Notes: generated by a model from the letters alone, not told the origin. 64,000 nucleotides of DNA from Beverwykella pulmonaria (GCA_001599595.1 BCHH01000003.1:3019151-3083150), one strand, 5' to 3'. Counted from the first letter of the stretch, positions 53,016 through 64,000 are shown. A program made the numbers and translations.

Positions 53016-54861
53016 TGTAATCTGCCGGGGTGGTATGCGGGATTGGCAGGTTCGGCAGCGTGACCAAAGAGATGAAGATGATTGAGGCGATATCTTCCAA
53101 AATAATGATGCGATAAGAGCGGAAAGGCCTCGACTTTATATCAAAAGATCAGACGCGTCGAATCGCCGCGAGAACCGTACGATGGGGACAATCTTGGGAC
53201 TGGGGTAGCGCCATGAGGGGTGGTGGGGAACTAGCTCCGACCCGGGTATGAGCACCGGGAACTGCTATGGATGCCGGGGACTGTGGTGAACAGTGCTGGC
53301 CCTCGCTATTGTTCAAAGGCCGCGTTGTTGACTCGTTCCCGGTAGCCGGGAGATGAGGCGTGATGCTGGTGAGAGAATTAGCAGCTGAACGGATGACTCG
53401 GCGTTTGAAGAGTTGCCGACGCGACTCTCATCCACAAAGTTGTGGAGCTTGGCATTGATTACGCAGCGCAATCCGTTCTCTTTCAAATGCCGACTCCAGG
53501 TTTCTCGCTCCACATCTCTATTTTCGTGATTTCTACATTTAAGCGTACATATAGAGTCAGAGGCATTCAGTCAGGCTAGGAAAAGGTCGGCAACGAACAC
53601 GGCCAGCGGGTGTTGGACTCGACTTCTGCACAACAGCAGTCTCCTTTGATAGGCTGTCACCAAGTCTCCAGCAACAATTGCATTGGTGTTGAACGGACAA
53701 GCTGATAGGAACTTCAGCTCATAACAATCGGAGCTGCCAGTACGTGAAAGAATCCAAAGCGGAAATTACAACATGAATTGGTTGATAAGAGTCGCCAAGG
53801 TAAGTTCTTTCACGGCTATGTAAAGAGAGAGTCAATAGCATCATGATACATTGAAACAATGGCTTTTTAATGCCAAATGAACTTGAAATCAATTCTACAT
53901 TTCCAATTGAGCAAGCAAAACTCCTTACCATTGAATCCGGAATCAAATATGGAGCTCCACAATTGCCGACTGATTAATAGACCCCGGCGATCCAAGCAAA
54001 TGATCTCTTTGTTGCCCTCACTCTCCCATTCGTCAAAAGCGTAAGAGCCTCTGCGAGCGTAGCTTCCACATGGCGGCGGAGATAAGCTACAGTCATTAGG
54101 TCAGAGCGGCTTTGATTCGGATACGTTTGCTGCTTGAGCTTGTTAGTATTCGGGTTTTGCTGATACAACGGCGAATGCAAGAGTAGCGGAGATTACGAGG
54201 AACTTAATGATGTGCTTTTCGTTACTGTGGTGATAGATTATACAGAATAAAGGAGTAATTGATAGTATGTGCTGATAGTGTTTGAGCAATCTAGTAGTGC
54301 AGTAAGAAAAGCACTTGTATGCTCTCTATTTTCTTAAACCTAGCCGATTTTCCATTAACATTCTCCACTTCAGAAGTAGACATAGTAGGAGTGACATGAT
54401 ATTGAGGTTACAATCACAACTTGAACCGTAATTGTTCAATATAGCACAGCAACATCCAAACAGTGAATACATCTCCAAGGCTCTATATTCCTTTCGGCAG
54501 TAATCACGTCGGTTTCTGCGCCGTTGTACAAAGGTCTTGGGGCTGCACATAGGGACAAGAGCGAACAGGGATTAGAGGATATCCCGCTGACTACTGTACT
54601 CTGAAAACTCTCGGCAGCCTCGTGTGTAGTAAATAGAATCTCCCCTGTTCGCGCTCATTTCTCGAGCCCCCATTGGTTCTCGTTCTCGCTCTCCCACTAC
54701 GCATGCACGTAATCGTCATCTTTTGCCAAGTCAGGTTATCATGGTATGAGATCAGTAGGAATAAATATGGGTCGAGCTCATAGCTGCTTCGGAATAAATT
54801 TGCATCTTATTTGCGCCCACTCATGCGATCTAAAATTCTATTCTAAGAGGAAATGATCAGC
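53016..54861. other. Intergenic, 1.8 kb
   Basis: Promoter side of the sugar transporter and 3' side of the dehydrogenase. Short ORFs only. Sequence becomes AT-rich after about 53.7 kb. Confidence 0.55.
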
Positions 54862-55970
54862 TCAAATATTTGCCTTCGCCTTTTTCTGCTCTGGCACCTG
54901 GGTTAGGAGCTTCTCCTCCTTGATTGCCGACTTCAAGTTATCCAACACCAACAGTTCCATATCGCGCTGAACACATATCATTAGCTTTGTCGCAATCACG
55001 CCAATTGGTGTTCCGGCGTACCTGTGTTTCGAACGTTCCTGTGCCAATGTGCGGCAAAAGCACTACATTATCGGCCTCCAACAGACCCGGATGAATCTTT
55101 GGCTCCTCCTCGAACACATCCAATCCCGCAGTCCATACCTTTCCGCTCTTCAACGCGTCCACCAGCGCAGCCTCATCGATCAGCGGCCCCCGAGCGGTAT
55201 TGATTATAATGACTCCGTCCTTCATCGCGTCGAACTGTGGCTTGGCTATGATGTGCCTCGTGGAGGCGTTGAGCGATAAGTTGAGACTGAGCACATCGGA
55301 TGTCTTGAGCAGTTCCTCGAAGCTCACATACTTGGCGCCGTCTTCATCTTCCGCTGGCAGCTGTGTGCGGTTGTAGTATTGGATCTTCATGCCGAAGGCC
55401 TTCGCACGGTGGGAAACTGCGGAGCCGATGCCGCCCATGCCTAAGATGCCGAGGACTTTGTTCTTTGGGTCATGCCCGAGCTGGAAGTTGCCGCGCCATT
55501 TGCCTACTAGGTCAGGAACTATCATTGTAGTCGACGAAGTGCAACTCACCTTGTCTCACTGAATCGAAAACTTGTGTAATGTTCCGCAGTGCTCCGAGCA
55601 TAAGGAAGATAGCTACGTCTGCTGTTGCGTCATTGACAGCTATCGGGGTGCTGGACACCAGTATTCCCCTCTTGGTACACGCCGGGATATCGATGTTGTC
55701 GTACCCGGCTCCATTGTGGCATATGAACTTCAAGCTCTTCGGTAGGGCATCGAGAAGCTCTTCGTTGAAGTTGCCGGTGATCTTGTTCGAGTCGTTGCTC
55801 CGGTACAGTGCGAAGACATCCTTAAAATCGCCGTTCTTGCACTTGGAAATGAATTCTTCTCTTGTGCCATCGGGGTATTCGTACAGCTTCGAGGCGAACT
55901 GGCCGCATTCCTTCCACTCTTTCTGCGTGTGCGTGACGCCGCCGATGAGCAGTGCTGCTCTCTGTGCCAT
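54862..55970 (-). CDS. D-isomer-specific 2-hydroxyacid dehydrogenase (glyoxylate/hydroxyacid reductase-like)
   Basis: 335 aa from exons (minus) 55550-55970, 55022-55503 and 54862-54966 (introns 46 and 55 nt). The start is MAQRAALLIGG. The substrate-binding half holds FICHNGAGYDNIDIPACTKRGILVSSTP and the interface helix NDATADVAIFLMLGALRN. The NAD(P) half has GILGMGGIGSAVSHRAKAFGM (GxGxxG), then NRTQ after the second strand. Catalytic Arg lies in INTARGPLIDEAAL, Glu in the GLDVFEEEP segment and His in LLPHIGTGT. It likely reduces glyoxylate, hydroxypyruvate or branched-chain 2-keto acids. The NRT after the cofactor strand is consistent with NADPH use. It is a tandem neighbour of the short-chain dehydrogenase on the same strand. 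Confidence 0.95.
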
Positions 55971-56285
55971 TGTGTCGCCGGATATGGATTTCACAGGGAG
56001 TGTACGAAGGGTAATGAATTCTAATTTCAAAACGTACAGTGAAGCGAAATGGTAAGAAGCGCGAAATATTTTGTCAATAGTGGTCACGGCGCGCAGAGAG
56101 CATTTATTCAAACGGAGCTTCCCCACTAACGGTCCATCTCGGACCGAGCTAGTGGGACGTCATAAGCCGACAGAGCTGTACGTCTCCAGATGTGGAAATA
56201 TTTCACGCTCGCAGCGAAATTGGGCTTGCTTTTGTTCGATTGCACTTACACAAACAATTTAGGTACATTGCTAGAAGTCCCGAGG
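55971..56285. other. Intergenic, 0.3 kb
   Basis: Compact spacer: promoter of the 2-hydroxyacid dehydrogenase and 3' UTR of the short-chain dehydrogenase. An open frame continues upstream from the dehydrogenase start but has no conserved content. Confidence 0.5.
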
Positions 56286-57186
56286 CTACTTATGATTAAG
56301 GCCTCCAGCTAAAATGACACTTTGTCCAGTCATATATCCCGTCGTACAGAACATTGACACAACATTCGCAACCTCCTGCGGCACACCCAATCTTCCCAAC
56401 GGTATACTATCCACCAAACCCGGCACACTATCGCCGCTAGGAATAAGGCCAGTATCGCCGATCATCGCGGGAGAAACATCGTTTACGGTGATGTTGAATT
56501 CTGCCAAGCGCGTGGAGAGGTTCTTCATCATCGCCGTAAGTCCTCCTTTCGAAGCTGCGTAATCTGGATAGAGGTAAGTATGGTTATGGCGAATTTCAGA
56601 TAGAAAGCACGTACGGCAGCCATTCAGCCCAACGCCGTACCCAGCGATACTTGAGATGAAGATGATGCGACCCCACCTCTGCTGCTTCATATGCCCCACC
56701 ACGCTCTTCGCCAGCAGAAACGGCGCACGCAAATTTACATTCAGCGTATGCTCAAACACATCCAACGGGATGTCCTCGATATCCGTGATCCTCTTCCCAA
56801 ACCCTGCATTCGCGATCAAAATATCCACATCCTTCCCATGCTCTTTCTTTGCCTCGCCCGCAAGCTTCAGCGTCGCCTCTGGATCCGATAGATCTGCTGC
56901 ATGGCAACTTATTTTCGGCGGGCTCCGATCTGGATATGTGGTCTTGTATTCTTTGACAATGCGTGAGGCCAGTTTTTCTACGCTTTCGCGGTTCGAGTTG
57001 TACGACAGCGCCAAGTGGACGTCTTTTAGGAAAAGTTCATGCGCGCATCCTCCTCCAATTCTTCGGATAGTCATTAGTGACAGGGCATGGAAAAAGGTTC
57101 ATGGGTAGAAGTTCCTACCCTCCTGAAGCTCCAGTTATCAAAGCTAGTCGCCCCGCAATCTTGTTGTCGACTGATGCGCTCATCAT
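56286..57186 (-). CDS. Short-chain dehydrogenase/reductase (3-oxoacyl-ACP reductase-like)
   Basis: 263 aa from exons (minus) 57119-57186, 56615-57060 and 56286-56563. The first exon is short and supplies ALITGASGG; splicing (GTAGGA...CCGAAG, CACTAATGAC branch) rebuilds the cofactor motif TGASGGIGG at residues 18-26. Reading only the long ORF would miss it. Then come NAG (ANAGFG), the catalytic Ser in FISSIAGYG, and Tyr-Lys in HYAASKGG after a 51-nt intron, followed by NITVNDVSPAMIGDTG. That second intron is in frame and stop-free, so retention would insert 17 residues just before the catalytic Tyr. The C-terminus MTGQSVILAGGL is classical. The substrate is unknown; a 3-oxoacyl or polyol/ketone reductase is likely. 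Confidence 0.93.
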
Positions 57187-57805
57187 GGACGAGGAATGGG
57201 TTGAGTTGTGCGAGATCACATTTCGGAAACTTTCATCCAAAGCTCAAGAAAGCTTCGGCAATTCATCCGACGGATGATGGCCACTTCACGGCTCGGCATC
57301 TGGACCAGACGCCATCAAATGCCGTCAACATCACGTGATCCACTAACACATATTCGACCGAGCTGCGCCCAAAATAAACGGTCATCCGAGCGCTGTCTTG
57401 GAAGTGCCGTGCTTGGCGCTCGGAGGTTATTCCCGCGCCGAGATTGGGCGTTGACAAGGATTTCTCGCGCTTTTGGGAGCCTCGTGTTGGCTGCAGAGCT
57501 TCAAGTCCTGGTTTCGGAGGCAGTTGAGATGAGAACGCCGATGAACATTTCAAAGCAGTGATGCAGATGTTGGGAATAACCTCATTTTTTTGATTGAATA
57601 GATCGTGTTCGGACGAAATGGGGCGGCGAGGCTGCCTAAAATACCGGGAGTGTGGACATGGTGTAGAGTACAAGAAGTCAAGTAGATCTCTTTTCATATC
57701 AACTTCATCTCAAAAGCTTTATTTATTTCCATCGTCATTCCACTTCCTTCAATTTAGTCCCGAAAAGCCTTTCTTCATTCGGAAGGATTGAGAACGTTTC
57801 AAGAT
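57187..57805. promoter_or_regulatory. Bidirectional promoter region between SDR and NmrA-like genes
   Basis: 619 bp separate two divergent starts (SDR at 57186 minus, NmrA-like at 57806 plus), so both promoters must lie here. The last 100 bases before the NmrA-like start are T/C-rich. No specific binding site is claimed. Confidence 0.6.
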
Positions 57806-58938
57806 ATGGAGCTCAAGAACATCGCCATCCTGGGGGTACGACCTCCACTATCACCACCTCTTATCCCAATACTAATATCCCACGACAGCCCCGTGGAAAC
57901 GTAGGCAGCGCCCTCATAACCGAACTTTTGAAAGATGGCTCCCGCTTCAAAATCACCGCCATAACGCGCCCAACGTCCGACTATACCCCGCCCGCAGACT
58001 CTACTATCACCCACCGCACCGTGGACTACACCTCTCTCTCATCTCTAACCGCCGCGTTTACCGACCAAGATGCAGTCGTCAACTGTGTTACTGGCAGCGC
58101 CACTCAATACGATACCTTGAAGCTCGTTATTGATGCGGCGGTTGCGGCGGGTGTAAAATTCTATTTCGCAAACGAATTTGTTGGGCAAATGAGCGAGCAG
58201 TATCGCAGGATGCCGGAGCAGATTGTTGGGGGCAAGGTCAGAATTAGAGGGTATTTGGAGGAGGTAGCAAGGGAAGGAAAGCTGGGGTGGACGGCTTTGA
58301 ATGGCGGGCCGTTTTTGGATATGTGTGAGTGCTATTTCGTATTTCATGTATTATTGTCTCCATCGAGCATTATAGGTGGAATAGAAAAAGCTGGATACAC
58401 CGGGTGGGTATAGACTGACTGACGAGCACCAGGGCTTATGAAAGGCCCAGCCGGGATCGACATCCCTAACAAACGCGCCCGCATCTACGGCACTGGCAAC
58501 AACCCCCTCTGCTGGACGCCCCTGTCGACCATCGCCCTCGCGGCAGCCAACATGCTCCGCAACCCCACACCTGTACTCAACCGCCCAATCTACATCTGCC
58601 CCCTCCCACGCCTAACCCAGTCCCTTCTCCTCTCCGCCGTTGAGAATATCCTCGGCTCGAAATTCTCTGTCGAACATGTCGACGTTGAGAAAATCAATAA
58701 GAACGCGAGGATTGCGCTAGAGAGAGGGGAGATGGGCAAGGCGATGAAGGGGTTGACAGTTAGTAATCAGTTCTATGAGGGGGATAGTGGGAATGATTTT
58801 AGTGCGTTGGTGGAGAATGAGCTTGTTGGGGTACAAGAGATGGATTTGGAGGATGCGGTTAGAGGCGCAATGGAGAAATGGGGGACCGAGGGGCAGGTGG
58901 TCGAGGGCATGTTCAACGTGCAGGCTTGTGAAATCTGA
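57806..58938 (+). CDS. NmrA-like / isoflavone-reductase-type NAD(P)-binding protein
   Basis: 323 aa from exons 57806-57835, 57889-58324 and 58433-58938 (introns 53 and 108 nt). The first exon codes only MELKNIAILG; joining gives ILGPRGNVGSALITELL, the GxxGxxG dinucleotide motif (G10, G13, G16). DAVVNCVTG follows, then ANEFVGQMSEQYRR, where isoflavone-reductase-like proteins have SEFG. The Trp at FLDMWLMKGPAG is created across the second junction. GTGNNPLCWTPLSTIALAAANML and a helical C-terminus match NmrA-like proteins. Members are either reductases or redox-sensing regulators; the usual catalytic Lys of isoflavone reductases is not evident, so a regulator or unknown reductase is equally possible. 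Confidence 0.9.
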
Positions 58939-61301
58939 GAGGGTTTAGGGGAGGTGGTGGATGAATTTGGGTACAGTGGCGTGTTCCGGTGAAAGAACAA
59001 GAGAGGGTACGCTAGTACCGCTCTAGTGTTCAGGCCGCAGATGTTTGGGGCTGTTCACCGGAACTGTAACTCTCAGAATCATATGTTTATAGTGGGTCTC
59101 GCTGTGGTGCGCGGAAACAAAAGGGTGTCATGGTGGGTTGTAGAGACATGCCAAGCTTTGCTTCCGGTGGAGGAATTTGAACCTGCAAGGCTGGCGAACC
59201 ATAGCTTTGCGCCACCATCCTTGCCATATTCATTGAATTATTATGTTTGCTTTTATTGACGCGACTTCTCAAACACGGGAAGCAGCCACTTCGTCCTCGT
59301 TTAGCACTTCGTCCCACTTACAGTCCGCGATTCTGGGCTTTCATGCATGTATATCATGTCCACACCCATATCCTCTCACCTTTCTTCACTCAGTCCATAT
59401 CTGCATATACTGGAATGGCCGTGGCGTGATACGTATAAGTGCCAAAATGGACGTTCATCGCCACATCGGGTAGTTCACCGATGGTGACTCTACGCTTGCA
59501 CGAAGCACGTACACCTGAGTAACAGTATAGGTATGGTGTAGATTCCAGCCCTTTATCCTAGCATGTATCAACATAGAATGTACGAGATTGCTTATGTCGT
59601 ATTTTTAGGGCCTGGCCCATGTTGGAGTATTGATAAGCCTGATTAAAAAGACAGAAGCATCCACTGATGCCTGATATAACTGTAGAATGGTGCAGGTGAT
59701 GAAATAGATCCCTGTTCGAGGCTCTAAAAGAGTGACGCTGTAGAGGCCAAAGGAGACTTGTTGCTATGAACGGAGAAAATTCCGCGACTGATGAGTCTCA
59801 GATAGTGGAATCAAGTGAGGATAAAGTGAGGAAATAGAAAAAAGGGACGGACCTAGAGGAAAGTTAATAAGTAGATGTCCAATGATGTTGGAGATCCGCA
59901 CCACGTAACAGAAAAGCAAATTTTTCAATCACGCCAAGACAAGCGGTTCGCCATCAGAGCTTAGATTTAACAAAGAACTCCGAGGAACGATTCTGGCCTG
60001 GCCCGCGAATCAATTCAGGTCCAACATCCCGTTCGGGTTCTGGTTCCAGCTCCAGCTCTTCTTTTAGTTTGCGTCGGCGGCCTATTGTCAATGTGCAGCC
60101 GATTCGAATCGCCTTGAAGCTTCTGTCAGTCCTGCTCAATGTCAGCATTCTGAAAAAAAGTCACTGGAGTCGTATAATCCGTCTCACAAGCATTACACTA
60201 TGTATAATTAGCTTGGTACACGATCCATGTAGAAAGCTAATGTCTTACTTTGAAAACAAGAGAAGTTGTCTCAGTCTTTGAAAGACTTTTATCCCTTGAT
60301 TTTCACTTCGAACAGACCACTTTCATCTCCATAAGCAATCATTTCAACACTTCGAAACTAAGTTAAACTTACTTTACCCGACACTATAACGCCGGGGACA
60401 ATTTTTAATTTGCTTCGACACAAATCGACCTTTTACGACCAGTCTGTATGTTAGTCAAAATTCCCGCCCGTTCCCAATTCCGTAAAGATGAACTTCTATA
60501 TCCCCACACATCAGCTCTGTCCAATAACACTTAAGCAAGTAAATGCACAAGACTTACACATGGCCTTTCTCACGTTTCAGCCCACGACACACGTCTTGGA
60601 AGTTTGCGAAGATGGACTGCTTTTTGCCCTCGCCAATGATGTGTGGTTTTAGGCATCATGTAATGGTCCAGTTGGAAAATGAGACGTTGAAGAAGGAGAT
60701 GGTTGGTATGGGAGTGAGTCCGTGGCATCGTGAGCGAAGATTCCTGTCCCGATGATGGGATTATTTTCGCCGAACGTTGTCTTGAGGAAGGTTTTAACTC
60801 TTCGCGTGACTGGTTCTGGTGTAATGGTTGTGCTTTGCGTGGGTTTTATTGACAAGGATATATTTGGAAGACTCATGTATATTGAGCTATACACGGGAGA
60901 GGGGTAAGGAGTCTAATTATATTGAAAGTGTGAAGTATTGTGAGTCACTGTTGAACTGTGGCGAGAATCCTGGAGCGATTCTGGGCTAACCGAAATCGGA
61001 AGTGCATTTGCAGACCCTTTTCAATAACTGTTCAGCTTCACATCAAGCTCCAATGATTTTCACATGAAGGGATGTTTTTTCAATTGAAAGATGATAAAAC
61101 CATAGCTCTAAATTCTTTGTGTTCTTCTGCCAGAAGTGCATCTCATTCCTATTGCTCCATTTATAGACTTCAGTACATAGGAGCAGGCCGAGGCGGCATG
61201 ACAGCGGATGTAACGAAGCACCTCAGCGGTAACATGTATTATTGAAGAATCAAGCTTAGCTTGGATTCTTTCGGACCTTGCAGATATCCATTGTCGCAAT
61301 A

Positions 61302-61554
61302 CTATTATTATTATACCCTATTTACCGTCTGTTACCAGCCCTCTATAGAGCTATGCAGACTATTGCCTGAGGAGAAACCTATGTATAAGGAAAACCCTTC
61401 GTGTGCTTTGTGTGCTGTCTCTACGCTCTTGAGCGTAGATAGCTTATTTTCCTTAATTCTCGACCGCCCGTCCTGTCACGCTTCCCCCGAAGGGAAATCA
61501 AGAAAAGAGTATAGAATATTAGAGGGTGAGAGTATGAGTAGGAGAGTAGGAGTA
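61302..61554 (+). mobile_element. Second copy of the 33-kb short insertion family
   Basis: About 253 bp in the same orientation as 32997-33269. It shares TATTTACCGTCTG, AGCTATGCAGACT, AAGGAAAACCCTTCGTGTG, the perfect TACGCTCTTGAGCGTA stem, CGTCCTGTCACRCTT and a GA-rich 3' end. The second hairpin is changed to TTCCCCCGAAGGGAA but can still pair. It is flanked by GCAATA on both sides (61296-61301 and 61555-61560), a candidate target duplication. Confidence 0.75.
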
Positions 61555-63429
61555 GCAATAGGCGAGTAAGAGAGCTGGAGAGAGGATTTCAGGTAGTCGC
61601 TTCGCCGTCGTTACTCCTTTGTCCCCACATTGACAGCCCGTCTACTTGTTAGTATCCGTTGACTGCCTTGTTTTCTAACTCGTTTGCCACCGCAAATTGC
61701 TGCAAGACGTTCTGTTGTATGAACTACTTTGCTATTGCTCTTGCCTAAGGGGGTCTCCTAGCACTTCCTTTAGGCGTTCGCTGCGAAGGTGAGGCAGCAG
61801 CACCTTGCGGTTGTAAAGTTGAACTTTGACAACTTAAGCTATCTCTAGAATCAAACTATTATTAATAAGGACAAAGCCTTTTTGTACTAGTTCTACATGG
61901 CACTTGACAAGATGTAGACAGATATCTAACAAACACGGTACTATACAACACAACAAACACTGTACTCTACAACACAGTATCCTTTAAACAACAAGCCTAA
62001 CAGGTACTGTACTCTGCAACACAGTTCCCTACGAACGGCGAGCTCGGCAACTAACCAACCTTACTTAGAATGTACAACCGAGCCCTAAACAGGCTCAGCC
62101 TACGCACGAACCAGACCCCTGATGCATGAACTATGCCAAGTACTTATTAAACGCGAAGGACTTCTGGTTGAGCTCCTTACGAAACGTCTTGTATGATAAT
62201 ATATCGCACCTGACATTGTATCCGTAGCTTCTGATAGCCAATTGAGCCATGATCATCAACTACCAATAGCCTCTCGTGACAGTTGTTGACAATAATAGTT
62301 TTAAGTCTAAATGTAATGCTCTACTTAGTTCAAACATAAGGACATAAGGATAGTATAAGATGTTATAGCTTTAACCCTCGCCCCTTGTTGTCAAATTCGT
62401 TTACGAAGGAATATGTGGTATGTTATTTAGCTGACAGAGGAACCTTCACTTCCTCTGCATCTTGACGTCTTGAACCATCACGATAGTAGCACGAAGCAAT
62501 CAATCTCTGAATATTTGTTATCTAGCGTTTCAATCTGAATGCTGTCGTCGTGATAGCTGGTATTCTGCCTAGTGTTTATTCTACCCCTGCATCTTAGCTA
62601 GTGCACCGTAGCGAAGAGCTGCTTTGCTCAAATCCACCTCTGACAATGGTTGAAGGCTTGGATGCATGGTGCAAGGAGAGGGTCTTGGTCTCTTTTTCGG
62701 CTGCTTGCTTCGGCATCATTCAACGCGACATATATATGGGCATCCGAACACCTCACCCCTGTAGAGGAGAACATCACCCCCTCACTCTAACGAGAACACG
62801 AACATTCTTCTATCTTTCATCACACATCTCTTTCATTCCTTTGGTAGCTAGGCGCAACTAAATTGCAACAGTCTACTGCCAAACCTCATCTTCTTTGTGA
62901 ACGTGACTTGAGATATTTGATCATCCTACCTCAGTGCATTGCTGCTTCGGACATTTCATGACTGCGAGTCTCCCTCTACTCTGCAGATTTCCATATTACA
63001 CCTTTATTCCATCACAATAGAGCTTAAACGCTTTTAAAGCATTGACTGCTTGGGAAGTCCTTAGTGGCAAATACAGTGTGTTAGTGACAAGTATATTAGT
63101 AGCGACAGTAATAAACGGCCACAGGAACGTACGGAAAGCTCACAGTTCCCTGTAGTAGCCATGGTTAACGCAAAAACACAGTTACACGCAGTGTAGATGG
63201 ATCGACATTGATTCCCCAGGAGTATAAAGTATTAATCTGCCTGGAGCTTCCTGGATCTCTAATTAGCCCAGGAGCTCCTACAACCACGAGCCTGGCGGCT
63301 ATGAGAAGCGGGGGAAAGGGTAATTGCAATGAGCTGAGATGAATTCTAATGATTTTGGGATGCCGGAGGCGCTAGATCAAACGAGCAGGGTAGGCCCAAT
63401 GTTGTTGTTTTGGTAAATTGATTTAGTTA

Positions 63430-63474
63430 TAAGCGTCATGAGCAAAGCTCTATACCACTCGACCACGCTACCTA
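63430..63474 (-). other. tRNA-like 5' half with intact A box (pseudo-tRNA or SINE head)
   Basis: The minus strand reads GGTAGCGTGGTCGAGTGG and continues TATAGAGC, matching the acceptor, D-arm and A box of tRNA-Leu-like genes. No anticodon stem pairs properly and no B box (GGTTCGANNCC) follows, so this is not called as a working tRNA. Confidence 0.35.
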
Positions 63475-63854
63475 AAAAGGTGCAGTGAACCCAATAGGGT
63501 GAGGTGCGTATAGAATAACATATATACCATGACAATAAGTTATAATTATAGAACTATGACTACTTTAACTACAAGACAGAAGAGATTGAATTAGACAATA
63601 GTACGTCAAGTAGGTAGATGTAGCTGTCTGTAGGTAGTCGTAGATAGCCGTTCCTAGCGGGGTCCAACTTCACCGCTCCCTAATAAGTTTGTATAATTGA
63701 CTGACCGCCGAATGAATATTAACAATACGAGGTTTCCAATATATTTCGCGTTTGACAGAGTTTAATCCTAGCGCGGCGGAGCTTTCTTTAACTAGTTAGT
63801 AAGGGATTTTTGCTGTTTTTTTTGATATTCTTAAATTATCGTACCATTTAGCTA

Positions 63855-64000
63855 TTAACCGCAGGTGGCGTACTCGCACGGAACACTACCGCAGCTGGCA
63901 TAATACACCCAGATGCCGTCACTACTGCAGCTCCAGATGCTGTGGCCATCGGAACCGCAGGAGAGGGTTCCAGGATAGCATTGTGCGGCAGGGGGGAGAG
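63855..64000 (-). CDS. Cys-rich, probably secreted protein, C-terminal fragment
   Basis: The last 48 codons of a minus-strand gene run off the window end and terminate in TAA at 63855-63857. The sequence reads PPAAQCYPGTLSCGSDGHS, then IWSCSSDGIWVYYASCG and SVPCEYATCG. Six cysteines in 41 residues and the CxPGTxxC..DG..xWxC pattern resemble the small binding modules found at the ends of fungal secreted proteins and carbohydrate-active enzymes. The alternating Trp/Cys/Gly pattern is not expected by chance. The 5' part, and so the main domain, is outside the window. Confidence 0.6.
   Translation of the reverse strand, partial: LPPAAQCYPGTLSCGSDGHSIWSCSSDGIWVYYASCGSVPCEYATCG

Larger units (their letters stand above)
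58939..63854. other. AT-rich, gene-poor region, 4.9 kb
   Basis: No intact gene is supported. It contains exon-like fragments at 59.95-60.9 kb (see findings), the second copy of the short insertion family at 61302-61554, short CT/AC-rich repeats around 61930-62030 (repeated CTGTACTCT..CAACACAGT), a TATA-like stretch near 62739 followed by a pyrimidine-rich tract, and a tRNA-like 5' half near 63430-63474. Confidence 0.55.

Noticed and set aside
62601..62861. 86-codon plus ORF after a TATA-like element
   Set aside because: It reads like a promoter and pyrimidine-rich leader translated by chance; no downstream gene was found.
1..64000. CRISPR arrays, bacterial operons, ribosome binding sites
   Set aside because: The window is eukaryotic; no regularly spaced repeats of that type are present.

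Overview
The window is nuclear DNA from a filamentous ascomycete (Pezizomycotina). Almost every gene is split by 44-81 nt spliceosomal introns with GTA(A/C/T)G(T)-type donors and CTAAC/CTGAC branch points. The gene content is also typical: a HET-domain protein, a caleosin, an NRPS-like reductase, an allantoate-type permease, a DUF8035-type protein and a transposon damaged in the manner of repeat-induced point mutation (RIP). Genus cannot be fixed by eye; a Dothideomycete-like fungus is a guess.

Layout. 1-25.7 kb is gene-bearing sequence of ordinary composition: the 3' part of the Ras-family GTPase Rsr1/Bud1 (+), an annexin (-), a small His/Gln-rich protein (+), a GT32 Och1-like mannosyltransferase (-), an LRR-like conserved protein (-), a Cys-rich, Ser/Thr-rich single-pass membrane protein (-), a PGAP4-like glycosyltransferase (+), a GNAT/ankyrin protein (-), a caleosin (-) and a CDF zinc transporter (-).

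26-41 kb is visibly AT-rich and repeat-laden. It holds a RIP-damaged Tc1/mariner-type element (26,452-27,857), a tiny C2H2 zinc-finger gene (28,335-28,695), diverged direct repeats, a HET-domain gene, a short insertion flanked by a 16-bp target duplication, relics of LTR-type retroelements, an ACS-family MFS transporter and a medium-chain reductase. At 41-44.4 kb lies an NRPS-like adenylation-thiolation-reductase enzyme. The reductase, the NRPS-like enzyme and perhaps the transporter could be a minimal secondary-metabolite cluster.

46.8-58.9 kb returns to ordinary composition: a DUF8035-type Arg/Asp-rich protein, a nine-exon sugar/quinate-type MFS transporter, a D-2-hydroxyacid dehydrogenase, a short-chain dehydrogenase and a divergently transcribed NmrA-like protein. 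58.9-63.85 kb is again AT-rich and gene-poor, with a second copy of the 33-kb insertion family. The window ends inside the 3' exon of a Cys-rich, probably secreted protein (-).

Gene models were assembled by hand from frame, splice signals and family knowledge. Where exons are given, the exon lengths sum to an intact reading frame. No database search was run.
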